From NCBI GenBank assembly GCA_018661465.1, contig JABJIC010000015.1:1-64000 (forward strand): a stretch of DNA of 64,000 nt, written 5' to 3'. Positions 25,625 to 36,950 of this stretch are shown one piece after another; the stretch's first letter is position 1, and the number at the start of each line of letters is the position of its first letter. Both the position numbers and the translations under genes were made by a program. Source of the stretch: Gammaproteobacteria bacterium. GTDB lineage: Bacteria > Pseudomonadota > Gammaproteobacteria > Pseudomonadales > Pseudohongiellaceae. The notes beneath the pieces were generated by a model. That model was not told the origin of the DNA and did not search any database. It saw nothing but the letters and a program-made list of their open reading frames with translations.

Positions 25625-25705
25625 GGTTGGGCAATTTTGCAGAAGGTCGGGTAATTTTCGGAGGGGCGAGTATTTTTCGGAGGGGGAAGCGTAATTTTCG
25701 TAGAG
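25625..25705. repeat. Degenerate 20-bp tandem repeat, four copies
   Basis: Units of the type GGTCGGGTAATTTTCGGAGG at 25625-25644, 25645-25664, 25665-25684 and 25685-25705. They fall within a plus-strand open frame without a ribosome binding site and are judged non-coding. Confidence 0.75.
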
Positions 25706-25759
25706 GGTCGGGCGCAGCTTCAGGGGAAGCCGATGGTTGGAAATCCAGCCAGCGTTTCG

Positions 25760-25933
25760 CTAGTGCTGATCTCGCTGCTTCTTTACCTGAGAAAGCTCTC
25801 GCGCGAATTGATCAAGTTTCATCCTGATCTCATCTTCTTTTTGCTTCTTGAGGAAAAGTAGATCGTTATCGCCAGAGACATCCTGTATAGGATCGCCGTT
25901 TGTCTCTTCTGCTGCTTGCGCAAATTTACTCAT
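25760..25933 (-). CDS. Possible small charged coiled-coil protein
   Basis: A 57-residue frame: MSKFAQAAEETNGDPIQDVS at the start, then a lysine/glutamate-rich stretch LLFLKKQKEDEIRMKL and DQFARELSQVKKQRDQH. The heptad-like spacing of leucines suggests a short helix or coiled coil. GGAG lies eleven bases upstream of the ATG. No family is recognised. The region is otherwise gene-poor and close to a transposase. Confidence 0.4.
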   Translation of the reverse strand: MSKFAQAAEETNGDPIQDVSGDNDLLFLKKQKEDEIRMKLDQFARELSQVKKQRDQH

Positions 25934-26653
25934 TCTTTAATAACTCCAGCCTGGTGCTCTGATTCTTTCATCTCGAATATGCTCGTTAAAGATGAATTTT
26001 CCAAAGCCCGCTGTGCAGGTTTTTGTTGTCGTTGCGTCGTTCTCTGCTTCAAGTCTGGCTGCTTATTGTTCGAAAAACGAAATTTTCTCGCCTCTCTCGC
26101 CCTTCACCTTCCGATTTTCTGATCAATTCTTGCTCAGAAAAATCAATAAGTTAGCTCACACCATGGAGCGCAACATATAGTGTAAATTCGGCAAAGTCAA
26201 ACAATATATAGTGATTCAAAGCCCCTAGCTCACTGATATATAGACTATTTTTTAAGTGGTACACCAGCCCCCTATGCCTGTGTCAGCGCATCTGCAGCCG
26301 AATAAATCCTTATAAAACACAAGCTTAGCGAGATCCATGCAATTTCACGTAACAACTATTACAGGACATCCAGTTGATATTTAAAGGACACCCAATTAAT
26401 TATATATTTTCAATCCTGCTATCAAAACTGCCGAAAATCGGGCGAATTCATTGGCAATTTATCCGATGATTGGAGAAAGAAATTTTGCCGGGTATTTAGA
26501 ATGGTTTTGTGGCGACAACTAGAACGGAATCGGCGATAAAGCGCTCGAGGAAATACTTTGGACCGAGTTGGTTTAGTCAGTTAGATCGTCTGGTGACATT
26601 AGACTGAGGAGGAGACTGAAGCTTGGTATTGTTCGGGAAGGGTTTAGGCTTCC

Positions 26654-27748
26654 CTAGGTCCCGTATAGTAATTTCGAGGACGCTATGCCTCGTATCCATT
26701 TATGTGGATGTTTAAAGTCCACACCGGATTTAATTCTGCTTTCATGGAAATGCAGGAGGGAGTCTTCTGATCCTGCTGCAATAGAATAGTGCTTTTGAAA
26801 TGCTGTAATGGATTTCATCCAGGAGTCCGCGGAGATACCTAGATCCTGCAGAATCTTCTGCTTCATCTCTAACGCCTCCAAATTACGACGCTTATCCTGC
26901 TCATTGGAATGAAGAGCCTTGCAAGTATTTTCCAATAAGTCGAAATAGCTCTGCTGACTGACTGGCAATGCATCATCGCTCATAGTGGCCAACTCAGCCA
27001 TCGGCCGCAATTTCGCTTGCTTCCTCACAGTCTGCCGACCGACAAGGTGTTTGGTGTTCTTTCGCGTTAGTAATCGATGTTGGCGATAGCTGCGATTCTT
27101 AACTTTTTTGGCATGATTAATCAGCCGTTCCTGAACCGATGTGAAGTCACTGGCCTCCAGCGACTCGCTAATACCCGCTCTTACGGGGTTCAAGTCTACA
27201 TAGGCCATGCAGGTAACCACTGCCTTTTCATCCAGAAGTGCCTGACTCTTGAAACGCCCTTCCCAGAATCGCCCGCTGCACTCATCTTCTTTATTCGCCC
27301 TGCGTGCGATGGACTCATTAAGACAACGCATAAACCAGCTAATATCCATTAGCCTCTCTCTCCAGAGACTTACGGTGCTGGCCAATTGCTTCTGCGCAGC
27401 TCTGCTTTTCATATTCATGCGCAGTGTTTTTATCAGTGAGGCGTTTCTTGGAAACAGTTCGGTCCAATGCTGAATCACTTCTTCATCCGACCAGGATTCT
27501 GCCTTCTTCTTATTCACAAAGAGCACCAGATGATAATGATTACTCATCACTGCGTAGGCGCAGATATCGATAGAGAATTGTGAAGACAGTTGTTTGATTC
27601 TTGTTACTAGCCACTGTTTTCGATGGTCGAAATTCTGACCGGAGACCGGATCATCGCCACACAAATAGGCGCGACGCACACAACGGGATATGCAGTGATA
27701 GTAGGGAGTATCGTCCAGCGATACTTGTTGATATCGAGCTCTAGTCAC
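26654..27748 (-). CDS. REP-associated tyrosine transposase (RAYT, Y1 family)
   Basis: A 364-residue Y1/IS200-like transposase of the REP-associated class. Family features are YYHCISRCVRRAYLCGDD near residue 20, the HUH motif SNHYHLVLFVNKK near residue 70-77, the FWEGRFKSQALLDE region, and the catalytic tyrosine probably in VTCMAYVDLNPVRAGI near residue 180. An unusually long C-terminal half (lysine-rich, LENTCKALHSNEQDKRRN) follows. The start is GTG within an inverted repeat (27744-27757). RAYTs act on short palindromic REP elements scattered in the genome rather than on their own ends. Confidence 0.87.
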   Translation of the reverse strand: MTRARYQQVSLDDTPYYHCISRCVRRAYLCGDDPVSGQNFDHRKQWLVTRIKQLSSQFSIDICAYAVMSNHYHLVLFVNKKKAESWSDEEVIQHWTELFPRNASLIKTLRMNMKSRAAQKQLASTVSLWRERLMDISWFMRCLNESIARRANKEDECSGRFWEGRFKSQALLDEKAVVTCMAYVDLNPVRAGISESLEASDFTSVQERLINHAKKVKNRSYRQHRLLTRKNTKHLVGRQTVRKQAKLRPMAELATMSDDALPVSQQSYFDLLENTCKALHSNEQDKRRNLEALEMKQKILQDLGISADSWMKSITAFQKHYSIAAGSEDSLLHFHESRIKSGVDFKHPHKWIRGIASSKLLYGT

Positions 27749-27882
27749 TTTTTAAGCATCTTATTACTTCTGAATCATTACTTTCCGCCCCAAAAATATC
27801 AGCAGACAAAATCGAGGCGGACCGCCGATTCTAGAGGGTTTGTAGTACTATGCAAGACAAACTTGGTAAGCTTAAAAGTGAC
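27744..27882. repeat. Inverted repeat upstream of the RAYT gene
   Basis: GTCACTTTTTAAGC (27744-27757) and GCTTAAAAGTGAC (27870-27882) are inverted, differing by one T. Between them, ATCGAGGCGGACCGCCGAT (27811-27829) is an imperfect GC-rich palindrome of the REP type. The left arm covers the transposase start codon. Confidence 0.7.
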
Positions 27883-27990
27883 ACTGACCGGGACGCTGAC
27901 ACATAGATATTTCGACACATCGATAATCAGCATTAGCATAAAACCGACCCGGCACTGCCAGGGAACAGATAAAAGGGATATTAAACAAAG

Positions 27991-28893
27991 ATGAGAATTG
28001 GCATCGACCTCGGAGGCACCAAAATCGAAGGTATTTTGTTAGCCGATGATGGTGTAGTTGTAGAAAAGCTTAGAGTGGATACACCCGCTGAGAATTATGA
28101 GGCTACCGTGGCCGCGGTTTGTCGTGTAGTTGGTTCATTGCAGCCCTCTGCCGGAGAGGCTTGCAAGGTAGGAATAGGGACACCTGGCGCTCTGACAATG
28201 AATACCGAAGTGATGAAGAACTGTAATTCAATCTGTCTTAATGGAAAGCCATTAAAGAAAGATATTGAAGACCAACTCAACTACGAAGTAATCATAGAAA
28301 ATGACGCTAATTGTTTTGCTCTCTCCGAAGCTTGCTATGGTGCAGGAAAGAATATGGCAACGGTGTTTGGCGTTATTCTTGGTACTGGCACCGGTGGCGG
28401 TCTGGTCATCAACAAGAAATTGCATACCGGACCAAACCGAATCGCTGGAGAGTGGGGTCACAACTCAATCCCTGACTCGGTAAGGAAACTAATCGATTCT
28501 GATCGGCAATGCTATTGCGAGAGAGACAACTGTATCGAAACTGTTCTTTCCGGTCGCGGGCTAAAGCAGAGCCATCTTGAACGCACGGGAAATAGCCTCG
28601 AAGCCATAGAAATAGCGGCTTTAGCGGGTTCAGGAGATGAGCCTTCAAGAACATCAATTGATGTTTACAGCCAGCAATTAGCCCGCTGTTTATCCACGGC
28701 AATCAATATATTCGACCCGGAAATGATCGTTCTCGGCGGAGGCCTGTCCAACATCCAATCTCTGTATGAGACTGTGCCAAAATATATGGAAGGTTTTGTG
28801 TTTACCGATGTGATTTTGACTAAACTGTCGGCACCCACTTTTGGCGATGCCAGCGGCGCACTGGGCGCCGCCTGTTTGTGGCCGATTGACTAA
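27991..28893 (+). CDS. ROK-family sugar kinase (fructokinase/glucokinase-like)
   Basis: A 300-residue kinase of the ROK family. The ATP site is MRIGIDLGGTKIEGILL, the sugar site GTPGALTMN.EVMKNCNSI with ENDANCFALSEA (catalytic Asp), VILGTGTGGGLV binds phosphate, and GEWGHNSI with CYCERDNCIETVLSGRG is the ROK zinc motif. It most resembles bacterial Mak-type fructokinases and N-acetylglucosamine kinases; substrate is not certain. It is divergent from the RAYT element and convergent with purA, and stands alone. Confidence 0.87.
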   Translation: MRIGIDLGGTKIEGILLADDGVVVEKLRVDTPAENYEATVAAVCRVVGSLQPSAGEACKVGIGTPGALTMNTEVMKNCNSICLNGKPLKKDIEDQLNYEVIIENDANCFALSEACYGAGKNMATVFGVILGTGTGGGLVINKKLHTGPNRIAGEWGHNSIPDSVRKLIDSDRQCYCERDNCIETVLSGRGLKQSHLERTGNSLEAIEIAALAGSGDEPSRTSIDVYSQQLARCLSTAINIFDPEMIVLGGGLSNIQSLYETVPKYMEGFVFTDVILTKLSAPTFGDASGALGAACLWPID

Positions 28894-28911
28894 ATAGAAT
28901 CTGTAAAACAA

Positions 28912-31438
<2,527 letters not shown>

Positions 31439-31483
31439 ATCTTTTCGTCTTCTTAATAAAACCAGTTAAAGCTCGTGGTAATC

Positions 31484-31669
31484 CTAGTTGATAATGACCA
31501 ACATTATCGTACCCACCAACATACTACACAGCCCGATAATTCGTACTGTCCTGTCATTTACCTGATCCAGCATCCGCAACATGCGCCGCCAACGACGGGG
31601 ATCGATAAAAGGGATAATCCCTTCAATCACCAGCATCAAACATAAAGCCACAGCCAATTCGTGCCACAT
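31484..31669 (-). CDS. DUF2065 small membrane protein
   Basis: A 61-residue protein with two hydrophobic segments (WHELAVALCLMLVIEGIIPF and VRIIGLCSMLVGTIMLVII) separated by DPRRWRRMLRMLDQVND. This is the DUF2065 (YjeT) pattern, and its place between hflC and hisZ matches the usual order. The ATG at 31669 is preferred; the longer frame adds residues unlike the family. Function unknown. Confidence 0.87.
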   Translation of the reverse strand: MWHELAVALCLMLVIEGIIPFIDPRRWRRMLRMLDQVNDRTVRIIGLCSMLVGTIMLVIIN

Positions 31670-31806
31670 TTTGTATCTATTCTCATCGTCTACATGACAA
31701 ATATGCAGACGAAAAAAGTAAACCTGACTCATTACGTGATGTCAGGTTTAGAAGCTACTCTATTGATTAGGGGCCCTGTCTTTTCGCCTTTCTGCGTTTG
31801 CTGAGG

Positions 31807-31836
31807 CTAATCCTCTTGAGACTACTCCCCTTGAGG
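31807..31836. repeat. 15-bp tandem duplication at the end of hflC
   Basis: CTAATCCTCTTGAGA (31807-31821) is followed by CTACTCCCCTTGAGG (31822-31836). On the minus strand this repeats the last codons and stop of hflC, so the second copy ends in TAG and the first contains another TAG. Confidence 0.7.
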
Positions 31837-32694
31837 GACTCCGTTTTTCAGATATTTGAAGTAATCGCTATCTGGATCCAGTAACAATACATCGTTCTTG
31901 GAACTAAACGTTTCGCGATAAGAATTCAGGCTTCTAGTGAAGGCGAAGAATTCAGGATCTTTGCTATAGGCATCTGCATAAATTCCAGTAGCCGTCGCGT
32001 CACCCTCACCTCGGGTTTCTTCTGCATCCCGATAGGCTTCTGCCTCGAAGATCACCGCCTGGCGATCAGCATCGGCTCTAATTCCGATAGCAAGCTCATC
32101 ACCACGAGAACGAATTTCCTGCGCCTCGCGACTTCTCTCAGTAATCATTCGATCATAAACAGAAGATCGTACATCTTCAGGCAAATCAATTCGCTTCACT
32201 CGCACATCGATAATCTCGATGCCCAAATCTATCGCCGTTGATTCATTGAGATCATTGGTCAGAGCCAGCATCAACTGATCGCGTTCACCAGCCACTACTT
32301 CCGCCAGAGTACGCTCACCGATTTGGTCACGCAGACCATCATTGATTCGTTCAGCTAACAGTCGGCCAGCTGTGGAGACTTCTCCACGGGTAGAAATATA
32401 GAACTGCCCTACATCTATAATTCGCCATTTGGCATAGGAATCCACCTCGAGAGCCTTCTGCTCAAGAGTCAGATAACGACGACGAGGCGAATCTTCTGTT
32501 AAAAGACGAGCATCGAATTTACGAACCGTATTCACCCAGGGAATCATTACGTGTAAACCGGGCTCGATGTCGTTGTTGACCAACTCACCGAACTGAAGCA
32601 TAACGGCACGCTCTGTTTCCTTAACTACAAACAGGGAGTTGCCCGCAATGACGACTACCAGAAAGACAAAACCTAATGCGACAAAATTTTTCAT
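31822..32694 (-). CDS. hflC: HflC, subunit of the HflKC membrane complex
   Basis: A 290-residue SPFH/band 7 protein with an N-terminal membrane anchor (FVALGFVFLVVVIAGNSLFVV) and periplasmic SPFH domain (FVVKETERAVMLQFGELVNND, IPWVNTVRKFDARL, RYLTLEQKALEVDSYAKWRI). Its start overlaps the hflK stop as ATGA. HflK and HflC form a cage around FtsH and regulate proteolysis. The 3' end carries a 15-bp tandem duplication that includes the stop. Confidence 0.96.
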   Translation of the reverse strand: MKNFVALGFVFLVVVIAGNSLFVVKETERAVMLQFGELVNNDIEPGLHVMIPWVNTVRKFDARLLTEDSPRRRYLTLEQKALEVDSYAKWRIIDVGQFYISTRGEVSTAGRLLAERINDGLRDQIGERTLAEVVAGERDQLMLALTNDLNESTAIDLGIEIIDVRVKRIDLPEDVRSSVYDRMITERSREAQEIRSRGDELAIGIRADADRQAVIFEAEAYRDAEETRGEGDATATGIYADAYSKDPEFFAFTRSLNSYRETFSSKNDVLLLDPDSDYFKYLKNGVPQGE

Positions 32695-33905
32695 TGGCGA
32701 GTACCTCTCGAAGTACTATTCAGTCGTGAACGATCAACCGTTCCCCCCGCGGATGGAGCCGGCAGGTAAGGTGCAATTTGTTCTGCTAAATCTCTTAGCT
32801 CAGCAGTTGAGCCTGTTCGCCCAACCGAGCTTGCGCTCTGTTCCATGAGCTTATCCAGAGGTAGGTAAAGCATATTGTTGCCACCTTCCACGTCGATCAT
32901 TATCTTACTACTGGCCATCATCACATCTTCAAGAGAATCGATGTACAGTCTCTGGCGCGTAACTTCCGGCGCCTTGGAATACTCAACCAATAATTGATTG
33001 AAGCGCGAAGCATCACCAGTTGCTCTGGCTATCACTTCTTCCCTGTATGCATTCGCCTGCTCGATAGCGCGTTGCGCGGCACCACGTGCCTCAGGAATTA
33101 TCTGATTCGAATACTGCTGGGCCTGGTTCTGAGTTCTTTGCTCATCTTCTCGCGCCCTGATCACATCATCGAAAGCTGGTCTCACATCATCGGGTGGCTG
33201 AGCATCGACAACGTTAACCTGACTGACAAGAATGCCTGTGTTATAGACATTCATATAATCCTGTAGGCGTTCCTGCACATCAGCGGCGACTCGGTCACGG
33301 CCAGTGGTCAGAATCTGTTCCATGAAGTTTCCACCTACAACGTGGCGGATAGCTGATTCAGATGCATTGTCCAGACTATGCTCCGGGTCTTGAACCGCGA
33401 GAACATACTTAACAGGATCCTGAATTAGATATTGAACCGTGACCGTTATATCGATGATGTTCTCATCGGTAGTAAGCATGGCTCTATTTTCATAGGTCTT
33501 GGCATTCAACTCGGAAATGTTTACCAGGTTCACCTCATCAACAATAGGTGGGTTCCAGTGCAGTCCGGGCTGTGGGTTTGTATCGAGAACTTTACCGAAG
33601 CGCAGAACAACACCTCGCTCCGCTTCATCGACGATATAGAAGCCTGTGAACCCCCACAGCATCGCCACCACGGCAACCAATGCGGCAATCAATCCCATGG
33701 AGAGACCTCCGCCGCCTTTGCCAGATGATTTTCCGCTCGAGGAACCACCGCCAGACCCGCCGCCAAGCAGGCTATTGAATTTTTTTGTCAGGTTTTTAAT
33801 GACTTCATCGATATCAGGCGGTCCCTGGTTGCCACCTTTACGACCACCACCCCAAGGGTCCTTGTCGTTGTCATTTCCGTTATTTCCAGGTTCATTCCAA
33901 GCCAT
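32691..33905 (-). CDS. hflK: HflK, subunit of the HflKC membrane complex
   Basis: A 404-residue SPFH protein. It begins MAWNEPGNNGNDNDKDPWGG, then a glycine/serine-rich cytoplasmic tail (LLGGGSGGGSSSG) before the membrane helix SMGLIAALVAVVAMLWGFTGFYIV and the SPFH core VDEAERGVVLRFGKVLDTNPQPGLH. The ATG at 33905 is preferred to 33917 because GGAG lies seven bases before it. Partner of HflC; together they bind FtsH. Confidence 0.96.
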   Translation of the reverse strand: MAWNEPGNNGNDNDKDPWGGGRKGGNQGPPDIDEVIKNLTKKFNSLLGGGSGGGSSSGKSSGKGGGGLSMGLIAALVAVVAMLWGFTGFYIVDEAERGVVLRFGKVLDTNPQPGLHWNPPIVDEVNLVNISELNAKTYENRAMLTTDENIIDITVTVQYLIQDPVKYVLAVQDPEHSLDNASESAIRHVVGGNFMEQILTTGRDRVAADVQERLQDYMNVYNTGILVSQVNVVDAQPPDDVRPAFDDVIRAREDEQRTQNQAQQYSNQIIPEARGAAQRAIEQANAYREEVIARATGDASRFNQLLVEYSKAPEVTRQRLYIDSLEDVMMASSKIMIDVEGGNNMLYLPLDKLMEQSASSVGRTGSTAELRDLAEQIAPYLPAPSAGGTVDRSRLNSTSRGTRQ

Positions 33906-33985
33906 TGGTTTCTCCATAGCTTTTTTAAAGACACAAGAAGTCGATTTTAGCTAATAATCACTCAATTACACAGTCTTTTAGCAGT

Positions 33986-35374
33986 TCAGAGTACGTTCTC
34001 TCTGGGCTCGCTTTCCAACTCTGTCTCAACAAGCTTATTTGCAGGTAATTCAACGGTCTCCGGGGCACTGGCTATTTCCAGTTCCGAAGGCGCTTCTGCA
34101 TCAACTAGCTCAACTCCATCCTCTAGCAGCAATCGCTGCAGATCTTGACTGGGCATACGCAAAAGCAGAAGATAACAGCCATCTTCATCCACCTCCTCAC
34201 TTTCAATTAGCCCTTTTTCATAAAGCTGACTTCGAATGCGTGCATACGAAGGGCTTATCCTAACCGTCTCTTCCGCGATACTGCCTGCAAGCAATTCACT
34301 GACTGCCTGCTGCAAAAGATCGAGACCGGCTCCAGTCTTCGCAGAGACCCAAACCCGTTCAGGCCTGCCATTCTCTCCGCGCTGGATGCGTGGCTCGTAG
34401 CCAGGCATTAAATCTATCTTGTTCATCACCATTAACTGCTCAACCGAGCTGGCGCCAATTTCGTGCAGCACTTCGTCAACGTCGCCAATAAAATCTTGAT
34501 GGTTTTCGTGGGCAGCATCCACCACGTGCAATAGCAAATTGGCTTGCACCGTTTCTTCCAGCGTGGCTCGAAAAGCTTCCACAAGCTGGTGGGGTAAATG
34601 GCTTATAAAGCCTACAGTGTCCGCAATAATTGCCGGGCCAAAATTGGGCAAGTTGATACGTCGTAATGTCGAATCCAGAGTCGCAAACAGCTGATCGGCT
34701 GCGTAAATTTCTGCATGGGTCAGCTGATTAAACAATGAGGACTTGCCCGCATTGGTATAGCCCACCAGTGAAACAGTCGCCACTTCTGCTCGTTTTCGTG
34801 AACGCCTTCCCTGATCTCGCTGACCTCTCACCTTTTTGAGGCTTTTGTTTATGGACTTGATGCGCTGGCCGATCATTCGCTGATCCAGTTCCAACTGCTT
34901 CTCGCCAGCACCGCGCATACCGATGCCACCTTTCTGCCTGTCCAGGTGAGTCCAACCGCGTTTTAGTCGTGTACTCATATGCTGAAGCTGCGCTAATTCC
35001 ACCTGCATCTTGCCTTCATGGCTACGGGCGCGCTGAGCAAAAATATCCAAAATCAGGCCGGTACGATCAAGTACTCGACATTCCAATTGCTGCTCTAGAT
35101 TTCGTTCTTGGCTGGGGGACAGAGAATGGTTAAACAATACCAACTCTGCGCTATGTGCAAGAACGGCTGCCTGGATCTCTTCAAGCTTGCCGCTGCCTAC
35201 AAAGTAAGTAGAGGAAGGCTGCTTGCGCGACCCGGTGATGAAGTCGACCGGCATCGCACCTGCGGATATGGCCAGTTCTTCAAATTCAGTTGGATCCTCC
35301 CGTTCACTCTCCGAGTCGATGGAGATGTGGACAAGAATAGAAACCTCACCAGAAGCCGGCCTGTCAAAAAACAA
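33986..35374 (-). CDS. hflX: GTPase HflX, ribosome-associated
   Basis: A 462-residue GTPase with the family start MFFDRPASGEVSILVHI, the N-terminal domain (TYFVGSGKLEEIQ, LFNHSLSPSQERNLE), the linker GAGEKQLELDQR, and the G domain: G1 GYTNAGKSSLFN, G3 DTVGFI, G4 NKIDLM. HflX splits stalled ribosomes. The start is TTG, not ATG: TTG TTT TTT GAC matches the family N-terminus and GAGG lies eight bases upstream. It lies 32 bases after hfq, as usual. Confidence 0.96.
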   Translation of the reverse strand: MFFDRPASGEVSILVHISIDSESEREDPTEFEELAISAGAMPVDFITGSRKQPSSTYFVGSGKLEEIQAAVLAHSAELVLFNHSLSPSQERNLEQQLECRVLDRTGLILDIFAQRARSHEGKMQVELAQLQHMSTRLKRGWTHLDRQKGGIGMRGAGEKQLELDQRMIGQRIKSINKSLKKVRGQRDQGRRSRKRAEVATVSLVGYTNAGKSSLFNQLTHAEIYAADQLFATLDSTLRRINLPNFGPAIIADTVGFISHLPHQLVEAFRATLEETVQANLLLHVVDAAHENHQDFIGDVDEVLHEIGASSVEQLMVMNKIDLMPGYEPRIQRGENGRPERVWVSAKTGAGLDLLQQAVSELLAGSIAEETVRISPSYARIRSQLYEKGLIESEEVDEDGCYLLLLRMPSQDLQRLLLEDGVELVDAEAPSELEIASAPETVELPANKLVETELESEPRENVL

Positions 35375-35406
35375 TCAGTAACCTCTTTGTCTAAACAAAA
35401 AATAGC

Positions 35407-35679
35407 TTAAACAGCATTTCCAGGTTCGCTACCGTCATCTTCGGCAACATCACCCTGACCCGACATTGGTACTTTAACCATGCGGGAAGGAACAACTGTG
35501 GAAATTGCGTGCTTATAGACCATTTGACTTACAGCGTTCTTCAAGAGAATCACGAACTGATCAAATGATTCAATCTGACCCTGTAGCTTAATACCGCTGA
35601 CAAGGTAAATTGATACGGGAATTCTTTCCTTTCTGAGCACATTCAGAAAAGGATCTTGTAGTGTATGTCCTTTCGACAT
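35407..35679 (-). CDS. hfq: RNA chaperone Hfq
   Basis: A 90-residue Sm-like protein: [47 protein letters not shown] and [12 protein letters not shown] are the canonical Hfq sequence, including the RNA-binding Gln8, Phe42 and KHAIST. A short acidic C-terminal tail follows. AGGAG precedes the ATG. It acts in sRNA-mRNA pairing and is expressed between miaA and hflX. Confidence 0.98.
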   Translation of the reverse strand: MSKGHTLQDPFLNVLRKERIPVSIYLVSGIKLQGQIESFDQFVILLKNAVSQMVYKHAISTVVPSRMVKVPMSGQGDVAEDDGSEPGNAV

Positions 35680-35847
35680 TATTTTTCTCCTTACAGTCTA
35701 CAACGCATTATCCAATGGTCGGAAAACAAAGCGACCAATTGATAGGTACTGATTCAAAATAAGCACTTACATGAACTAGATACGAATCTAAATCCAAAAA
35801 TTTCAGGGTAAACGAGCTTATTTAAAAGCTTCAGTCTCTTATGATCA

Positions 35848-36807
35848 CTATATGGAGGTAGAACCCATATATTTCAAGACTTTGTCGATAGAATTAACTG
35901 ACGGGTCGGCCAGTGGAATCAGGCCATCCCAACTACGCAGCCAGGTCAATTGGCGCTTTGCGAGTTGTCTGGTGGCAATAATACTCTTTTCCACCATTTC
36001 CTCATAGTCCAATTCACCGGACAGATATTGCCAAACCTGCCTATATCCTACTGATTTTATTGAAGGAAGCTGGTGATTCAAATCACCTCGAGAGAACAAA
36101 GCTTCAACTTCAGCAACTAGCCCATCCTCCAGCATCTGCCTGAATCGCCGCTCAATCTGTTGATGGAGTACGGCTCGATCATCGGGCTGGATTGCCAAAA
36201 AATGCAGATTAAAGGGCAATTCCAACCCTGGCGCCTGTTGATCCTCGCGATGAAGCTCACTCATGGTCTTTCCAGATACCCGAAATACCTCCAGAGCCCG
36301 CTGTAATCTCTGGGGATCATTGGGGTGAATTCTCGCTGCAGATTGCGGATCGACCTCTTGTAATTGTTGGTGAACCGCTTCCCATCCATGCTCCGCTGCA
36401 GTATCGATGATTTGCTGACGAACCTCTGGATCCGCATTGGGCATATCGGCCAGCCCATCTCTTAGAACTTTAAAATACAGCATAGTTCCACCCACCAGCA
36501 GAGGAGTATCTCCTGCTGCCAGCACTTCTTCAATTTCCCGAATAGCGTCGCTACGAAACTCCGATGCAGAATAGGCATAGGATGGATCAACAATATCAAT
36601 CAGTCGGTGTGGAGCGACATCCAATATGTCTTGATCAGGTTTTCCTGATCCTATATTGAGGCCCCTGTAGACCTGAGCCGAATCCACACTAATTATTTGA
36701 CAGGGAAAGCGCTGCACAAGCTCGACCGCCATACCGGTTTTTCCGGAAGCAGTTGGACCCATTAGACAGAAGACATTCGCCTTCGGTTTTGTTGCGCTAC
36801 CATTCAT
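35848..36807 (-). CDS. miaA: tRNA dimethylallyltransferase MiaA
   Basis: A 319-residue enzyme that adds dimethylallyl to A37 of tRNAs reading UNN codons. Motifs: [18 protein letters not shown] (P-loop), [20 protein letters not shown] (substrate site), [17 protein letters not shown] and [14 protein letters not shown] near the C-terminus. Length is normal. It lies downstream of mutL and upstream of hfq on the same strand. Confidence 0.97.
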   Translation of the reverse strand: MNGSATKPKANVFCLMGPTASGKTGMAVELVQRFPCQIISVDSAQVYRGLNIGSGKPDQDILDVAPHRLIDIVDPSYAYSASEFRSDAIREIEEVLAAGDTPLLVGGTMLYFKVLRDGLADMPNADPEVRQQIIDTAAEHGWEAVHQQLQEVDPQSAARIHPNDPQRLQRALEVFRVSGKTMSELHREDQQAPGLELPFNLHFLAIQPDDRAVLHQQIERRFRQMLEDGLVAEVEALFSRGDLNHQLPSIKSVGYRQVWQYLSGELDYEEMVEKSIIATRQLAKRQLTWLRSWDGLIPLADPSVNSIDKVLKYMGSTSI

Positions 36808-36857
36808 TTTTCAGACTCGGTGTCATATGCAGCAGTTCAGCTTCAGTGCTTTTTTTG

Positions 36858-36901
36858 CTGTAATGGTTTTAACTGTAAAGGCTTTTACTCAAGGGTTTTA
36901 A
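36858..36901. repeat. 15-bp degenerate tandem repeat, three copies
   Basis: CTGTAATGGTTTTAA, CTGTAAAGGCTTTTA and CTCAAGGGTTTTAA, in the mutL-miaA gap. Confidence 0.65.
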
Positions 36902-36950
36902 CTCTGGACTCAACTACGATGACTCTAACAAGAGAATAAGCCATGAAGTT

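Larger units (their letters stand above)
25511..26653. other. Gene-poor region upstream of the transposase
   Basis: About 1.1 kb. It holds a degenerate 20-bp array (25625-25705), a possible small gene (25760-25933), the string CAACATATAGTG near 26170 and a variant CAATATATAGTG near 26200, and the left flank of the RAYT element (26261-26288). Nothing else convincing is present. It looks like an accessory patch. Confidence 0.55.
26261..27903. mobile_element. RAYT element with flanking inverted repeats (provisional limits)
   Basis: The transposase gene is bracketed by TGTGTCAGCG at 26279-26288 and its complement CGCTGACACA at 27894-27903. A related pair, ACACCAGCCCCCTAT (26261) and ACACTGACCGGGACG (27881), lies just inside. 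A second inverted pair, GTCACTTTTTAAGC (27744-27757) and GCTTAAAAGTGAC (27870-27882), spans the transposase start. Ends are inferred. Confidence 0.4.

Noticed and set aside
25567-25827. Plus-strand frame through the GGTAATTTTCGG repeats
   Set aside because: It contains the degenerate array and low-complexity peptide; no start signal.
25992-26180. Plus-strand frame starting like a signal peptide
   Set aside because: No Shine-Dalgarno sequence, no homology by eye, and composition like the flanking non-coding DNA.
26635-26654. GGGAAG/CTTCCC hairpin as terminator of the transposase
   Set aside because: No T-run follows on the minus strand and it overlaps the end of the gene.
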